From NCBI GenBank assembly GCA_002762915.1, contig PCYF01000029.1:1-39941 (forward strand): DNA of 39,941 nt. The letters run 5' to 3'. Shown piece after piece: positions 32,629 through 39,523 of this stretch. The translations under genes and the position numbers were made by a program. The DNA is from Candidatus Woesearchaeota archaeon CG10_big_fil_rev_8_21_14_0_10_32_9 (GTDB lineage Archaea > Nanobdellota > Nanobdellia > Woesearchaeales > 21-14-0-10-32-9). The notes under the pieces were generated by a model. It made no database searches and was not told the DNA's origin. It saw nothing but the letters and a program-made list of their open reading frames with translations. The number at the start of each line of letters is the position of its first letter. Position 1 is the stretch's first letter.

Positions 32629-34050
32629 TTATTTGTATGAGTAAATGTATATTGTGTATATGTTTTTTAAGAAAGTAAATCTTTCATTTTCTTCCAACCA
32701 TTCTAATGGCGGCTCTTCCGATCGCTCTTTGTAATAAATAAATAGGCCCGGGTCTGTCATGTAATTTTCGTAAAAAGTGTAAAAATCAGAATTTCTAGCA
32801 TATATTGGAGAAACTTTTAATCCTGTGTAGTATGCGAGGACTGGAAATTCGCTGTTGCTGTAAATTAAATTAGCGGTGTTGTTAGAAGATTTAATGAATT
32901 CAGCAATAGTTATTTCTAGCGTAGGATGTGTGTTAATTAAAGGTTGATTTATCCTGACAAAAGATGCTTGAAAAGAATATATTGAAATTAATAAAATTAA
33001 AACTACAAGTGAATATTTTCCAAACTGTTTGAAAAATACATTTCTTTTATTTATGTGTCTATGTTGTTTATTTTTTGAAGAAAATAGGTTTCTTAACAAA
33101 TTTCTTAGTTCATAACTTGTCAGAATAATTAAAGGAGGCAACAGAGGAAGCATGTATCTTACCTCTTTGTGCGGAGTCAAAGTTATGTAGAGTAAATATA
33201 TAAAAAACCAAACGATTAGAAATTTCTCAATTAATGAGTATTTGGGTTTTTTGAAACTCTTGTAGATTATTAAAAGTAACCCTGCGATTAATAGAGGAGG
33301 AAAATAAGTGAATAATGATATAAAATAAAAAAAGAAAGGTTCATTGTAATCAGAAACTACAACATTTGCACGAATGATTGTGAATAGAAAAAAATTGTAT
33401 TTAACCTGGACCCAAATCAAATAAGGTGCAAGCACCGCCAGAATGTAAACTCCCCAAATAAGAAGTCTCTCTTTAATAAACTTAAAAGTCCTATTGTTCA
33501 TTAAAGCATATAAAACAAAAATCCCTGCAATAATAATTGAAGTAAATCTCATTAAAATTGCTAATCCTATGAACAACGCGGAGAGAAATAAATTGTAATT
33601 ATTTCTGAAATCAGATTTAATAAAAAAATATATTCCTCCAATTAAAAGACTTAGGGCTGGAGCCTCAGTCATAATCCAATGACCTGATTCAACAAGAACG
33701 GGGGAAAAACTGTATATTGCTGCTGCAATTAATGCAACATCTTCATCATAAATACGCTTACTTAGTAAATATATGAAAAAAATTCCAAGACTTCCTAAAA
33801 GTGCAGTTAAAATTCCTGCAGAAAAAGTATTATGATAAAAAATAAACATGCCTGCAATTAATAAAGATAGCAAAGGAGGTCTTATTTGGAATTCATCATA
33901 ATTAGAACTACCTGAGAAGATTACTTCTGCATTTTGCAAATAAGAAGTTTCATCCCACCAGTGTGCAACTTGAATAGGCCAAAGTCTCAGAATAATTCCT
34001 AGTAAAATAATAAGTACTAACAATAAAATCGTGTAATTGCGCGAGTTCAT
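32629..34050 (-). CDS. PMT/ArnT-like GT-C glycosyltransferase
   Basis: 473 residues, 11-12 membrane helices. The first outer loop has HWWDETSYLQ with the conserved Asp-Glu pair of the PMT/ArnT family (GT39/GT83), FQIRPPLLSLL, and a later SGHWIMTEAPALS motif; these families transfer sugars from polyprenyl phosphate to proteins or lipids. The C-terminal outer part is short. The start ATG overlaps the stop of the MBF1 gene by 4 bases (ATGA), an odd pairing for a regulator and a glycosyltransferase. Probably a part of surface protein or lipid glycosylation together with the plus-strand genes that converge on it. Confidence 0.9.
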   Translation of the reverse strand: MNSRNYTILLLVLIILLGIILRLWPIQVAHWWDETSYLQNAEVIFSGSSNYDEFQIRPPLLSLLIAGMFIFYHNTFSAGILTALLGSLGIFFIYLLSKRIYDEDVALIAAAIYSFSPVLVESGHWIMTEAPALSLLIGGIYFFIKSDFRNNYNLFLSALFIGLAILMRFTSIIIAGIFVLYALMNNRTFKFIKERLLIWGVYILAVLAPYLIWVQVKYNFFLFTIIRANVVVSDYNEPFFFYFISLFTYFPPLLIAGLLLIIYKSFKKPKYSLIEKFLIVWFFIYLLYITLTPHKEVRYMLPLLPPLIILTSYELRNLLRNLFSSKNKQHRHINKRNVFFKQFGKYSLVVLILLISIYSFQASFVRINQPLINTHPTLEITIAEFIKSSNNTANLIYSNSEFPVLAYYTGLKVSPIYARNSDFYTFYENYMTDPGLFIYYKERSEEPPLEWLEENERFTFLKNIYTIYIYSYK

Positions 34051-34511
34051 TTTTTCTTGAATTTTATTAAATCTCCAATTGTTAAAGGTCCGCGAGTAGT
34101 TTCAGTAGAAGATTCAGCAATAACAGGCTCTCTGTAAACTTCAATTAATTTTATTTTGAGTTGTTTTTCTATTTTTTCAGCTAGAACTATGCTAGGCTCC
34201 AGTTTTCCAGATTCAAGATGTTGAATGGCAGATTCCTTCTCTTGAAGAAGCTTAGCAAATTCATCTTGCTTGAGACCTCTTTTTTCTCTTGACTTTTTAA
34301 TCAAAGAAGCATAATTACTAACAATAATATTAACAGGTTTGGATTCTTCCTCCTTTTTTTTAGTCTCAACATACTTGGAAACATACTTCTCTTCGGCATG
34401 TTTTCTAAGAACTGTTCCAAATTTAGTACAAGATGTACAAACCACTAAAACACTACCTTCTACGTCTGCGTCAAATAATTGTCCTTCTCTACCACACATG
34501 TCACAATTCAA
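34047..34511 (-). CDS. multiprotein bridging factor 1 (archaeal MBF1)
   Basis: 154 residues. N-terminal zinc ribbon with C3-x2-C6 and C25-x2-C28, then a charged linker and a Cro/C1-type helix-turn-helix at about 65-125 (LIKKSREKRGLKQDEFAKLL, then SAIQHLESGK). This order is the archaeal MBF1 architecture; in archaea the protein has been linked to translation and ribosome binding as well as transcription. Start is TTG, chosen because GGAGGGGA lies 5 bases upstream on the minus strand and no closer ATG preserves the first zinc Cys. Ends by overlap with the glycosyltransferase gene. Confidence 0.95.
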   Translation of the reverse strand: MNCDMCGREGQLFDADVEGSVLVVCTSCTKFGTVLRKHAEEKYVSKYVETKKKEEESKPVNIIVSNYASLIKKSREKRGLKQDEFAKLLQEKESAIQHLESGKLEPSIVLAEKIEKQLKIKLIEVYREPVIAESSTETTRGPLTIGDLIKFKKK

Positions 34512-34516
34512 GTAAA

Positions 34517-34524
34517 TCCCCTCC
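34517..34524 (-). promoter_or_regulatory. strong Shine-Dalgarno site for the TTG start of MBF1
   Basis: GGAGGGGA on the minus strand ends 5 bases before TTG 34511. It settles the TTG as start; an ATG four codons later would lose two zinc ligands' spacing. Confidence 0.65.
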
Positions 34525-34538
34525 GTAATGCTATTCTA

Positions 34539-35708
34539 TTACTTTTTACTTGGGTTATTTAACTTTTTTGCTTGTTTCCTTTCAAATAGACAGAAATAGA
34601 AATTTTGTTTACCTTGCCAAACTTCACTTTTCTTAGTTAGACTAAAACCAAATCCTTCACTAAGTTCCACAAAAAAATCAGGATTTCTAAAAATAAATGC
34701 CATTCGTCCTTTTTTATTAAGAATTTCATCAGTATTTCTCAACAAATGAGTATATACGGATTTACAAACGTGATCAGGCACACTTTTTGAAGGCTCGATT
34801 ATTTTCGACGCAATTAAATCAACATCTTTCTCAAAAAACTTCAAATCAAGATCTTCAACGTTTTTTCTTGAAAATGAGATAAATTTCTCAACACCACCTA
34901 TCTTAGCATTCTTTTTTTGAGCAGAAGTATTATTAAAAGAAGAATCTGAACTGAAAATAGTTGGAGAAGAGGTGGTTATTGCTTTGGAGTCAAGTTTTTT
35001 TAGAATATCAGAAAAATCTTTTTCAAATATGTCTTTAGAAAATGCAAAATTCTTTGTGTAATAATTTAAAGGAAGACTAGATGTGAAATTTGCCGCCTCA
35101 ATACAAATAGTTCCTGCTAGAGAGAAAGGATCTAATAAAACATCTTTCTTTGTGTAATCTGCAAATAACAGAAGATCAAACGCCAAAGTTCCCTTTATGT
35201 TGTTTGGATTATTAAATAAAAGATACTGTCTTTTGCTTAAATCTCTGCCGCCAAAGTCAATTCCGAAAATAAACGACTCATCTAACACTTGAATAAAAAA
35301 AGAGGCATCAGGATTTGCAAGATTTACTTCAGCGTTAGTTTTATCTTTCAATAATCTGCTTAATTCTTGCTCAACGTTCACGCTATTAAACTCGTGTTCT
35401 CCTATTCTTTCACATTCAACTCTAAATGAAGAGAATTTAATAAAATCTAATGAAAAATTTTCTAAGTCTGAGAACACTTTTTCTAGTAATGTTTCAAATT
35501 CTTCGAAACTACCTGATGAAATCTTGAGTAGAACACGTTTGATGCTTTGGGCCGAATAACAAATTTCTACAGCTTTTTCCAATTCTGCTTTAAATGTCAC
35601 AAATCCTTTTTCGATTTTGGACTTGGTTGAAAATCTAGCGCTTAGTTCCTTTGAAGAAAACTCTTCACAACCTCTTTCTTGAGTTATGCAAAATTCATAA
35701 TTAACCAT
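34539..35708 (-). CDS. THUMP-domain RNA methyltransferase-like protein, altered motif IV
   Basis: 389 residues. Residues about 45-155 form an N-terminal ferredoxin-like/THUMP region ending in the DASFFIQVLDESFIFGIDFGG strand pair, as in Trm14/TrmG10-type tRNA guanosine-N2 methyltransferases. Residues 165-210 carry KRQYLLFN...IKGTLAFDLLLFA and motif I DPFSLAGTICIEAA (usual form DPFCGSGTILIEAA). The expected catalytic motif IV, usually N/D-PPYG, is replaced at about 297-309 by DLIASKIIEPSKS. A Ser/Asn-rich insert at about 240-262 precedes a QKKNAKIGGVEKFISFS stretch. Possibly a non-catalytic or altered-specificity member. Leaderless TATA promoter. Confidence 0.85.
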   Translation of the reverse strand: MVNYEFCITQERGCEEFSSKELSARFSTKSKIEKGFVTFKAELEKAVEICYSAQSIKRVLLKISSGSFEEFETLLEKVFSDLENFSLDFIKFSSFRVECERIGEHEFNSVNVEQELSRLLKDKTNAEVNLANPDASFFIQVLDESFIFGIDFGGRDLSKRQYLLFNNPNNIKGTLAFDLLLFADYTKKDVLLDPFSLAGTICIEAANFTSSLPLNYYTKNFAFSKDIFEKDFSDILKKLDSKAITTSSPTIFSSDSSFNNTSAQKKNAKIGGVEKFISFSRKNVEDLDLKFFEKDVDLIASKIIEPSKSVPDHVCKSVYTHLLRNTDEILNKKGRMAFIFRNPDFFVELSEGFGFSLTKKSEVWQGKQNFYFCLFERKQAKKLNNPSKK

Positions 35709-35726
35709 ACTTGAAGAAAACAGCCA

Positions 35727-35740
35727 TTATTTATAAGATT
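35727..35740 (-). promoter_or_regulatory. TATA box for the THUMP gene
   Basis: AATCTTATAAATAA on the minus strand lies about 20-30 bases before ATG 35708, indicating a leaderless start. Confidence 0.6.
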
Positions 35741-35760
35741 GATTGAAGAAACTAGCCAAA

Positions 35761-35772
35761 AAATTTAAATAC
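35761..35772 (+). promoter_or_regulatory. TATA box for the small basic membrane protein
   Basis: AAATTTAAATAC lies about 55-65 bases before the ATG at 35827, so a start near 35796 would keep the AGAGGTG site in the leader. A second AT-rich CATATAAATC at 35791 is too close to include that site. Confidence 0.45.
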
Positions 35773-35811
35773 TCAATTCAATAAAAAGTTCATATAAATC
35801 ACATTTAAAGA

Positions 35812-35818
35812 AGAGGTG
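35812..35818 (+). promoter_or_regulatory. Shine-Dalgarno site choosing ATG 35827
   Basis: AGAGGTG lies only 2 bases before ATG 35821 but 8 before ATG 35827; the second spacing matches the other copies of this site in the window (6-7 bases). Confidence 0.6.
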
Positions 35819-35826
35819 TTATGAAA

Positions 35827-36084
35827 ATGGGATTGGAAACGGTAATACTTGCAATAATAATAGGAACATTATTCGCAATAGTCTACAGCTTAAGAGTTCT
35901 AGTATTAATGGAAAGAAGAATAGCAAGAATAGATGTTCACATCGAAGCTCTAGTTCACAGAGTAATTTCTGAGGAACATAGAATAGAAACAGAAGAAAAA
36001 GATATAGAAAGAATGTTTTCTTCAAGAAAAAAAGCTACAAAAACAGTAGCAAAGAAAAAAGCAAGAAAAGTTAAAAGAAAATAA
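35827..36084 (+). CDS. small membrane protein with coiled coil and basic tail
   Basis: 85 residues from ATG 35827 (87 from 35821). A helix at about residues 3-25 (MGLETVILAIIIGTLFAIVY), a charged helical stretch with heptad-like spacing (about 30-63), and a very basic end rich in Lys/Ala (KKATKTVAKKKARKVKRK), which resembles nucleic-acid or phospholipid-binding tails. Probably a membrane protein with its tail in the cytoplasm, which might tether DNA or RNA to the membrane (inference). AGAGGTG sets the start. Family not recognised. Confidence 0.8.
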   Translation: MGLETVILAIIIGTLFAIVYSLRVLVLMERRIARIDVHIEALVHRVISEEHRIETEEKDIERMFSSRKKATKTVAKKKARKVKRK

Positions 36085-36120
36085 GTACTTTTTTATACTA
36101 TTTCTTTTCACTATTTTTTT
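36085..36120 (+). promoter_or_regulatory. short T-rich gap with terminator-like runs and a TATA box
   Basis: The 36-base gap holds TTTTTTATACTAT (about 36090-36102), about 20-30 bases before ATG 36121, and T-runs at both sides that could end the upstream message. Confidence 0.45.
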
Positions 36121-36729
36121 ATGATTCTTAATACTTCTTTAATGCATGGCGCACAGTATCACTTTAGATTGCATAAAGAGAAGCTTACTGATCTGTGTTC
36201 TGATGGATTTCAGCAATTAGAGGATTATCTTTTGGTTGTTATGAAAAATTGTCCTTCAATATATTTTCAAGAAGGGCCGAGAAGTTCAGTTCTAAAATTT
36301 TCAGTTGGTGAAGATTTGGAAGAATTAGAACACGAAGTTAGTTTACTTGCAAGAATGGGACTAGAAAGCAATTACTATGATAATGCGCACATGAACGTGC
36401 AAATGTTTATGCTTTCTTATGACAATAAAACAATTGGAATAGAAATTCCTATATGGTTGCACAAAGAAGAATTCGCGAATTTTGAAAATTTGTTGAAATC
36501 TGAATTGCCATTATCCGGACACATAGATCTTGTGCGAATAGAGAATGGAAAAATTTGGATCTGGGATTACAAACCAAATGCGCATAGAGAAAAACATGCT
36601 GCAACACAAACATATTTCTATGCAATAATGCTCTCAAAAAGAACAGGAATACCTCTAGAAAATTTTAGATGCGGATACTTTGACGATAAACATAGCTATG
36701 TTTTTGATCCGAATGCAATTAAAATATGA
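36121..36729 (+). CDS. PD-(D/E)XK nuclease, Cas4/RecB-like
   Basis: 202 residues. The C-terminal half has the RecB/Cas4 nuclease core: Glu about 108 (GIEIPIWL), Asp 136 (GHIDLVRI), the D149-Y-K151 motif (IWIWDYKP), and the Q163-T-Y-x-Y motif (QTYFYAIML). The N-terminal ~100 residues are not recognised. No Fe-S cysteine cluster as in classical Cas4 is evident, and no cas genes or arrays occur nearby, so a stand-alone DNA repair or restriction-like role is more likely. Leaderless start with a TATA in the preceding gap. Confidence 0.85.
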   Translation: MILNTSLMHGAQYHFRLHKEKLTDLCSDGFQQLEDYLLVVMKNCPSIYFQEGPRSSVLKFSVGEDLEELEHEVSLLARMGLESNYYDNAHMNVQMFMLSYDNKTIGIEIPIWLHKEEFANFENLLKSELPLSGHIDLVRIENGKIWIWDYKPNAHREKHAATQTYFYAIMLSKRTGIPLENFRCGYFDDKHSYVFDPNAIKI

Positions 36730-36730
36730 T

Positions 36731-37609
36731 TCATTTTTTATAAGTTATATCTCGTCTAATTAGAGCGCCTGATGTTAAATGCTCAGGTTTTGTGATTTTT
36801 ATGTCAAAAGGATAGTATGAATTTACATGTATGTCTTTTGCACTATACTCGTCTGTTGCTGCGAAAACTGTTCTGTTTGGGCCGGCCCACTTTTTAATGC
36901 TGTCTGCAAAAGAATATTTTCCGCCACTACAGGCATCTAGAAATATTGTTGCGTTAGGGTTTAATAATTCTAGATATTTTTTAGTTTCTGAGTTTTTTTG
37001 TGATAAATATATTTCATCTAATTCTGTGTCTATTTTTTTCTTAAGTTGATTTATTTTTGCATTACGTATTGAATCTTCCCTAAATCCTTCTTTTCTAATT
37101 ATCGGATCATTATTGAGGATCTTTTCTAAATTTTTGTTGAAACTATAATTTGTGAATATATCATTTAATTCAGAAAATTGTTTTAGTGGAAATGTTCCAA
37201 ATGTGGCGCTAAATCCGTCTCCATGCCCTCCTATGCCTAATAAATCTATATTGGGAGTATTTAATATGGCATCATAAAGTTCACGTCTTCTACTGATTAT
37301 TTTTATTTTTGTATCATAATTCTTTTTTAGATTATTGTAGAATTCAATTGATTCTTTGGAAGTATATGCTCCAAGGTCATCTTCTTTAGGAATAAGATAT
37401 AAAGCGTTAGGTTTATCTGTATCAACAAAGTCATCCGCGTATTTTTTTATGATGTTGATTTTTGCTTCAGTTGTCATCTGAACCGTTTCTTTTTTTCTAA
37501 TTGAATCTTTTAGTGGTTCATCTATTTTTTTGCAACTTGTAACGCCTAGAGTGAAGCCTATGCTTGACGCAACAATAAGTGTTGAGTAGAGTATTTTTTT
37601 AAGATTCAT
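36731..37609 (-). CDS. exported lipoprotein with caspase-like (clan CD) His/Cys motifs
   Basis: 292 residues. Signal peptide with lipobox (LGVTSC, lipid-bearing Cys 26). Residues about 68-260 carry the two clan CD hallmarks after hydrophobic strands: DLLGIGGHGDGFS (His 129-Gly 130) and TIFLDACSGGKYS (Cys 227), followed by TVFAATDEYSAK. This order (strand-HG, then strand-DAC) is seen in caspase-like, CHAT and DUF4347-type proteins. It may be a cysteine protease at the cell surface or a degenerate relative. Archaeal lipoproteins with this fold are unusual; the sequence looks bacterial in style. Leaderless promoter; its 3' end lies 1 base from the convergent nuclease gene. Confidence 0.82.
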   Translation of the reverse strand: MNLKKILYSTLIVASSIGFTLGVTSCKKIDEPLKDSIRKKETVQMTTEAKINIIKKYADDFVDTDKPNALYLIPKEDDLGAYTSKESIEFYNNLKKNYDTKIKIISRRRELYDAILNTPNIDLLGIGGHGDGFSATFGTFPLKQFSELNDIFTNYSFNKNLEKILNNDPIIRKEGFREDSIRNAKINQLKKKIDTELDEIYLSQKNSETKKYLELLNPNATIFLDACSGGKYSFADSIKKWAGPNRTVFAATDEYSAKDIHVNSYYPFDIKITKPEHLTSGALIRRDITYKK

Positions 37610-37628
37610 AAGGTGTATGTTGAAGATT

Positions 37629-37641
37629 TAGTATTTAAATG
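37629..37641 (-). promoter_or_regulatory. TATA box for the caspase-like lipoprotein gene
   Basis: CATTTAAATACTA on the minus strand, about 20-30 bases before ATG 37609; no ribosome site is seen. Confidence 0.55.
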
Positions 37642-37680
37642 TTTCGAATTATTACTACTCGGCAGTACTAAATTTAAGAT

Positions 37681-38688
37681 CTAATTAATATTTTTATATA
37701 TTAAAAATGGCTTGTTTTCTCTTATTAAATGTAGAGTTTCTTTAATTGTGTCTGCTTTCATTTGAAGAGAACAATCATACGTTTTAATGTAAGAATCTTT
37801 AATTATTTCAAATGCTTGTATAAACTTTTCTGCAACTATTTTGTCAGAATATACTGATAGTAATTTAGGATGAATTGTTAAAATATTATTCTTTAATATT
37901 TTTTGTACTTCAAGTAGTGCTACATTAGGATCTCCGCTTTTGAGCGAGGCATTATATATTGCTTGTTGCGCAGGACCAATAGATTTAATCATAGTTGAAA
38001 TTAAATCTTGATTTATTTGTTCATATGTAAGAGCTTTTTTCATGACTAATTCAGGCAAAGGATTTTCTTCTATGAAATCTTCGGCGTGTCTTTGCTCATC
38101 TACATCATTGCCCATATTTCTTAATTCATCCAGAAAATCATCCGGAATTAAAGGAAATAACACAGGTATTGTAAGATCAGTGAATTTAGTTGGCATTTTC
38201 TGATCAATCCAAGAAGCATATTTTTTTGTTATCCAATCTTTTCCAACTGCTGCAAATTCAAGTTTACTTGCAAAATAGTGATTTCCCAAAGATAATTGTT
38301 CTCCTCGTTCGTGTAGTGCGACATATTGTTCGAATTCAGTTGGAATCATATCTGTAACTACAAAAAGAGTCCAATCTCCTCGTTGTATTCCATCAAACAT
38401 GTTATATTGACAGTGTGCAAATCCTGGACCTGTAACATCAACAATGTGTTTTACTTCAGCATATTTTACTGCGGCATAAGTGAATTTGAAATCGTGTTTG
38501 TTAAAGTTCTTCCAACTATTTCTATTATTTACTTTTCTTATAAGTCCCTTCATGAAATCCTCTACCTCAAGATACAATTCAAGACTAACTTTTTGACTTA
38601 GTTTTTGATTTAATTCTACTTTTTGCTCTATTTTTTGTTCAAGTTTTTGTTGTTGAGATAATTCTTGACGCAGTTGTAAGGATAACAT
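37681..38688 (-). CDS. soluble protein of unknown function with Q/K/L leader and HExxE motif
   Basis: 335 residues. The first 38 residues are a Gln/Lys/Leu-rich amphipathic stretch (LRQELSQQQKLEQKIEQK...), a leader style found in some DPANN and Patescibacteria proteins. The middle has VTDMIPTEFEQYVALHERGE (His 126, Glu 127, Glu 130), then His 137 and Glu 144 (ASKLEF), spacing that could bind a metal, although it is not a standard HExxH site. The rest is helical. No signal or membrane segment. It has its own TATA box and an AGGTGA site upstream of the ATG. I cannot assign a family. Confidence 0.8.
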   Translation of the reverse strand: MLSLQLRQELSQQQKLEQKIEQKVELNQKLSQKVSLELYLEVEDFMKGLIRKVNNRNSWKNFNKHDFKFTYAAVKYAEVKHIVDVTGPGFAHCQYNMFDGIQRGDWTLFVVTDMIPTEFEQYVALHERGEQLSLGNHYFASKLEFAAVGKDWITKKYASWIDQKMPTKFTDLTIPVLFPLIPDDFLDELRNMGNDVDEQRHAEDFIEENPLPELVMKKALTYEQINQDLISTMIKSIGPAQQAIYNASLKSGDPNVALLEVQKILKNNILTIHPKLLSVYSDKIVAEKFIQAFEIIKDSYIKTYDCSLQMKADTIKETLHLIRENKPFLIYKNIN

Positions 38689-38721
38689 TTATTTCACCTG
38701 AGAGCTTGAAGAACACTCTCG

Positions 38722-38735
38722 AATTTATAAATATT
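38722..38735 (-). promoter_or_regulatory. TATA box for the HExxE protein gene
   Basis: AATATTTATAAATT on the minus strand, about 35-45 bases before ATG 38688, leaving room for AGGTGA at about 38696-38701. Confidence 0.6.
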
Positions 38736-38766
38736 TCTAGAAGTTACTACTTGGAAGTGAATGTGA

Positions 38767-39156
38767 TCAGGATTTGATTAGTTCTTCGAAAGAAAAACCT
38801 CTTCTTTCTACTACTTCTTGTGTGGCGCAAAAACTACCTTTACTCTGAACAAGATCTTCAATGGGAAGAAATTTCCAAGGTTTTCTAAAGAAACGAATAG
38901 CAACCCAAGGTTCAGCACCAAATTTCTCAGAGAAGTCTTTTAATTCAAGTATTTCTTTAGCTGTAAAATACTTTCTAGATTCAGTTGTGATCTTCGCCTC
39001 AATGGCGAGCTTTCTAAGATTATTTCCTGCAATTAAGTCCGGAGAAGGAAAACTAGTGGATCCTGAGCCTGCAGCACGAAAACAAGCCCATCCAACTTCC
39101 CAGAACTTGTGAACGAGATCACGTTCGGCATTGGTTCCTCTACTCTTTAAAGACAT
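38767..39156 (-). CDS. hjc: archaeal Holliday junction resolvase Hjc
   Basis: 129 residues. The Hjc active-site set is present: Glu 11 (NAERDLVHKF), Asp 40 (FPSPDLIAG), and Glu 53/Lys 55 (LAIEAK), with the FRAAGSGS loop (residues 26-33) between; these are the metal- and DNA-binding residues of the PD-(D/E)XK fold. It resolves four-way DNA junctions as a dimer. Length matches the family (about 120-145). TATA box 22-30 bases upstream, leaderless. It is divergent from the histone gene. Confidence 0.96.
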   Translation of the reverse strand: MSLKSRGTNAERDLVHKFWEVGWACFRAAGSGSTSFPSPDLIAGNNLRKLAIEAKITTESRKYFTAKEILELKDFSEKFGAEPWVAIRFFRKPWKFLPIEDLVQSKGSFCATQEVVERRGFSFEELIKS

Positions 39157-39177
39157 GCTAAAAACAACTCTTGCTCC

Positions 39178-39187
39178 TTTTTATAGT
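39178..39187 (-). promoter_or_regulatory. TATA box for hjc
   Basis: ACTATAAAAA on the minus strand, about 22-30 bases before ATG 39156. Confidence 0.6.
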
Positions 39188-39252
39188 TTCTTAAATTTGC
39201 CAAAAAAACCCTGATTTTAAATTAAAGGCCGAAATAGGTTTCGTTTTTCATA

Positions 39253-39266
39253 ATATTTATAAATTA
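39253..39266 (+). promoter_or_regulatory. TATA box for the histone gene
   Basis: ATATTTATAAATTA about 35-45 bases before ATG 39300, followed by GGAGGGGG as a strong ribosome site. Confidence 0.65.
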
Positions 39267-39299
39267 GGATTCTTTCGTAATATTTGGAGGGGGAATGAT

Positions 39300-39521
39300 A
39301 TGGCTAACAAAAAAGGAATACCTTTAGCTGCAATGGAAAGATTACTTAAAGATGCAGGAGCATATAGGGTTGCTGAACAAGCAAAAGTTGCACTAAAAGA
39401 AGCTTTAGAAACATACGCACTAAAAATAGGAGAAAGTGCAGTAAAATATTCAAATCATGCAGGAAGAAAAACAATAAAATCAGAAGACATAAAACTTGCA
39501 ACAAAGGTACAAGGTGATTAA
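39300..39521 (+). CDS. archaeal histone
   Basis: 73 residues, a single histone fold: [18 protein letters not shown] (alpha 1), the long central helix [19 protein letters not shown], then [19 protein letters not shown] with the usual R-K-T loop and last helix. Dimers wrap DNA and organise the chromosome. Slightly longer than the classic 66-69 residue euryarchaeal histones, mainly by an extra N-terminal ANKKG. Strong GGAGGGGG ribosome site, TATA box, and a LemA gene 2 bases after the stop, so it shares its message with a membrane protein. Confidence 0.97.
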   Translation: MANKKGIPLAAMERLLKDAGAYRVAEQAKVALKEALETYALKIGESAVKYSNHAGRKTIKSEDIKLATKVQGD

Positions 39522-39523
39522 AA

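Noticed and set aside
36121-36729. CRISPR-associated Cas4
   Set aside because: No array, no other cas genes and no clear Fe-S cysteine cluster; kept as a generic RecB-like nuclease.
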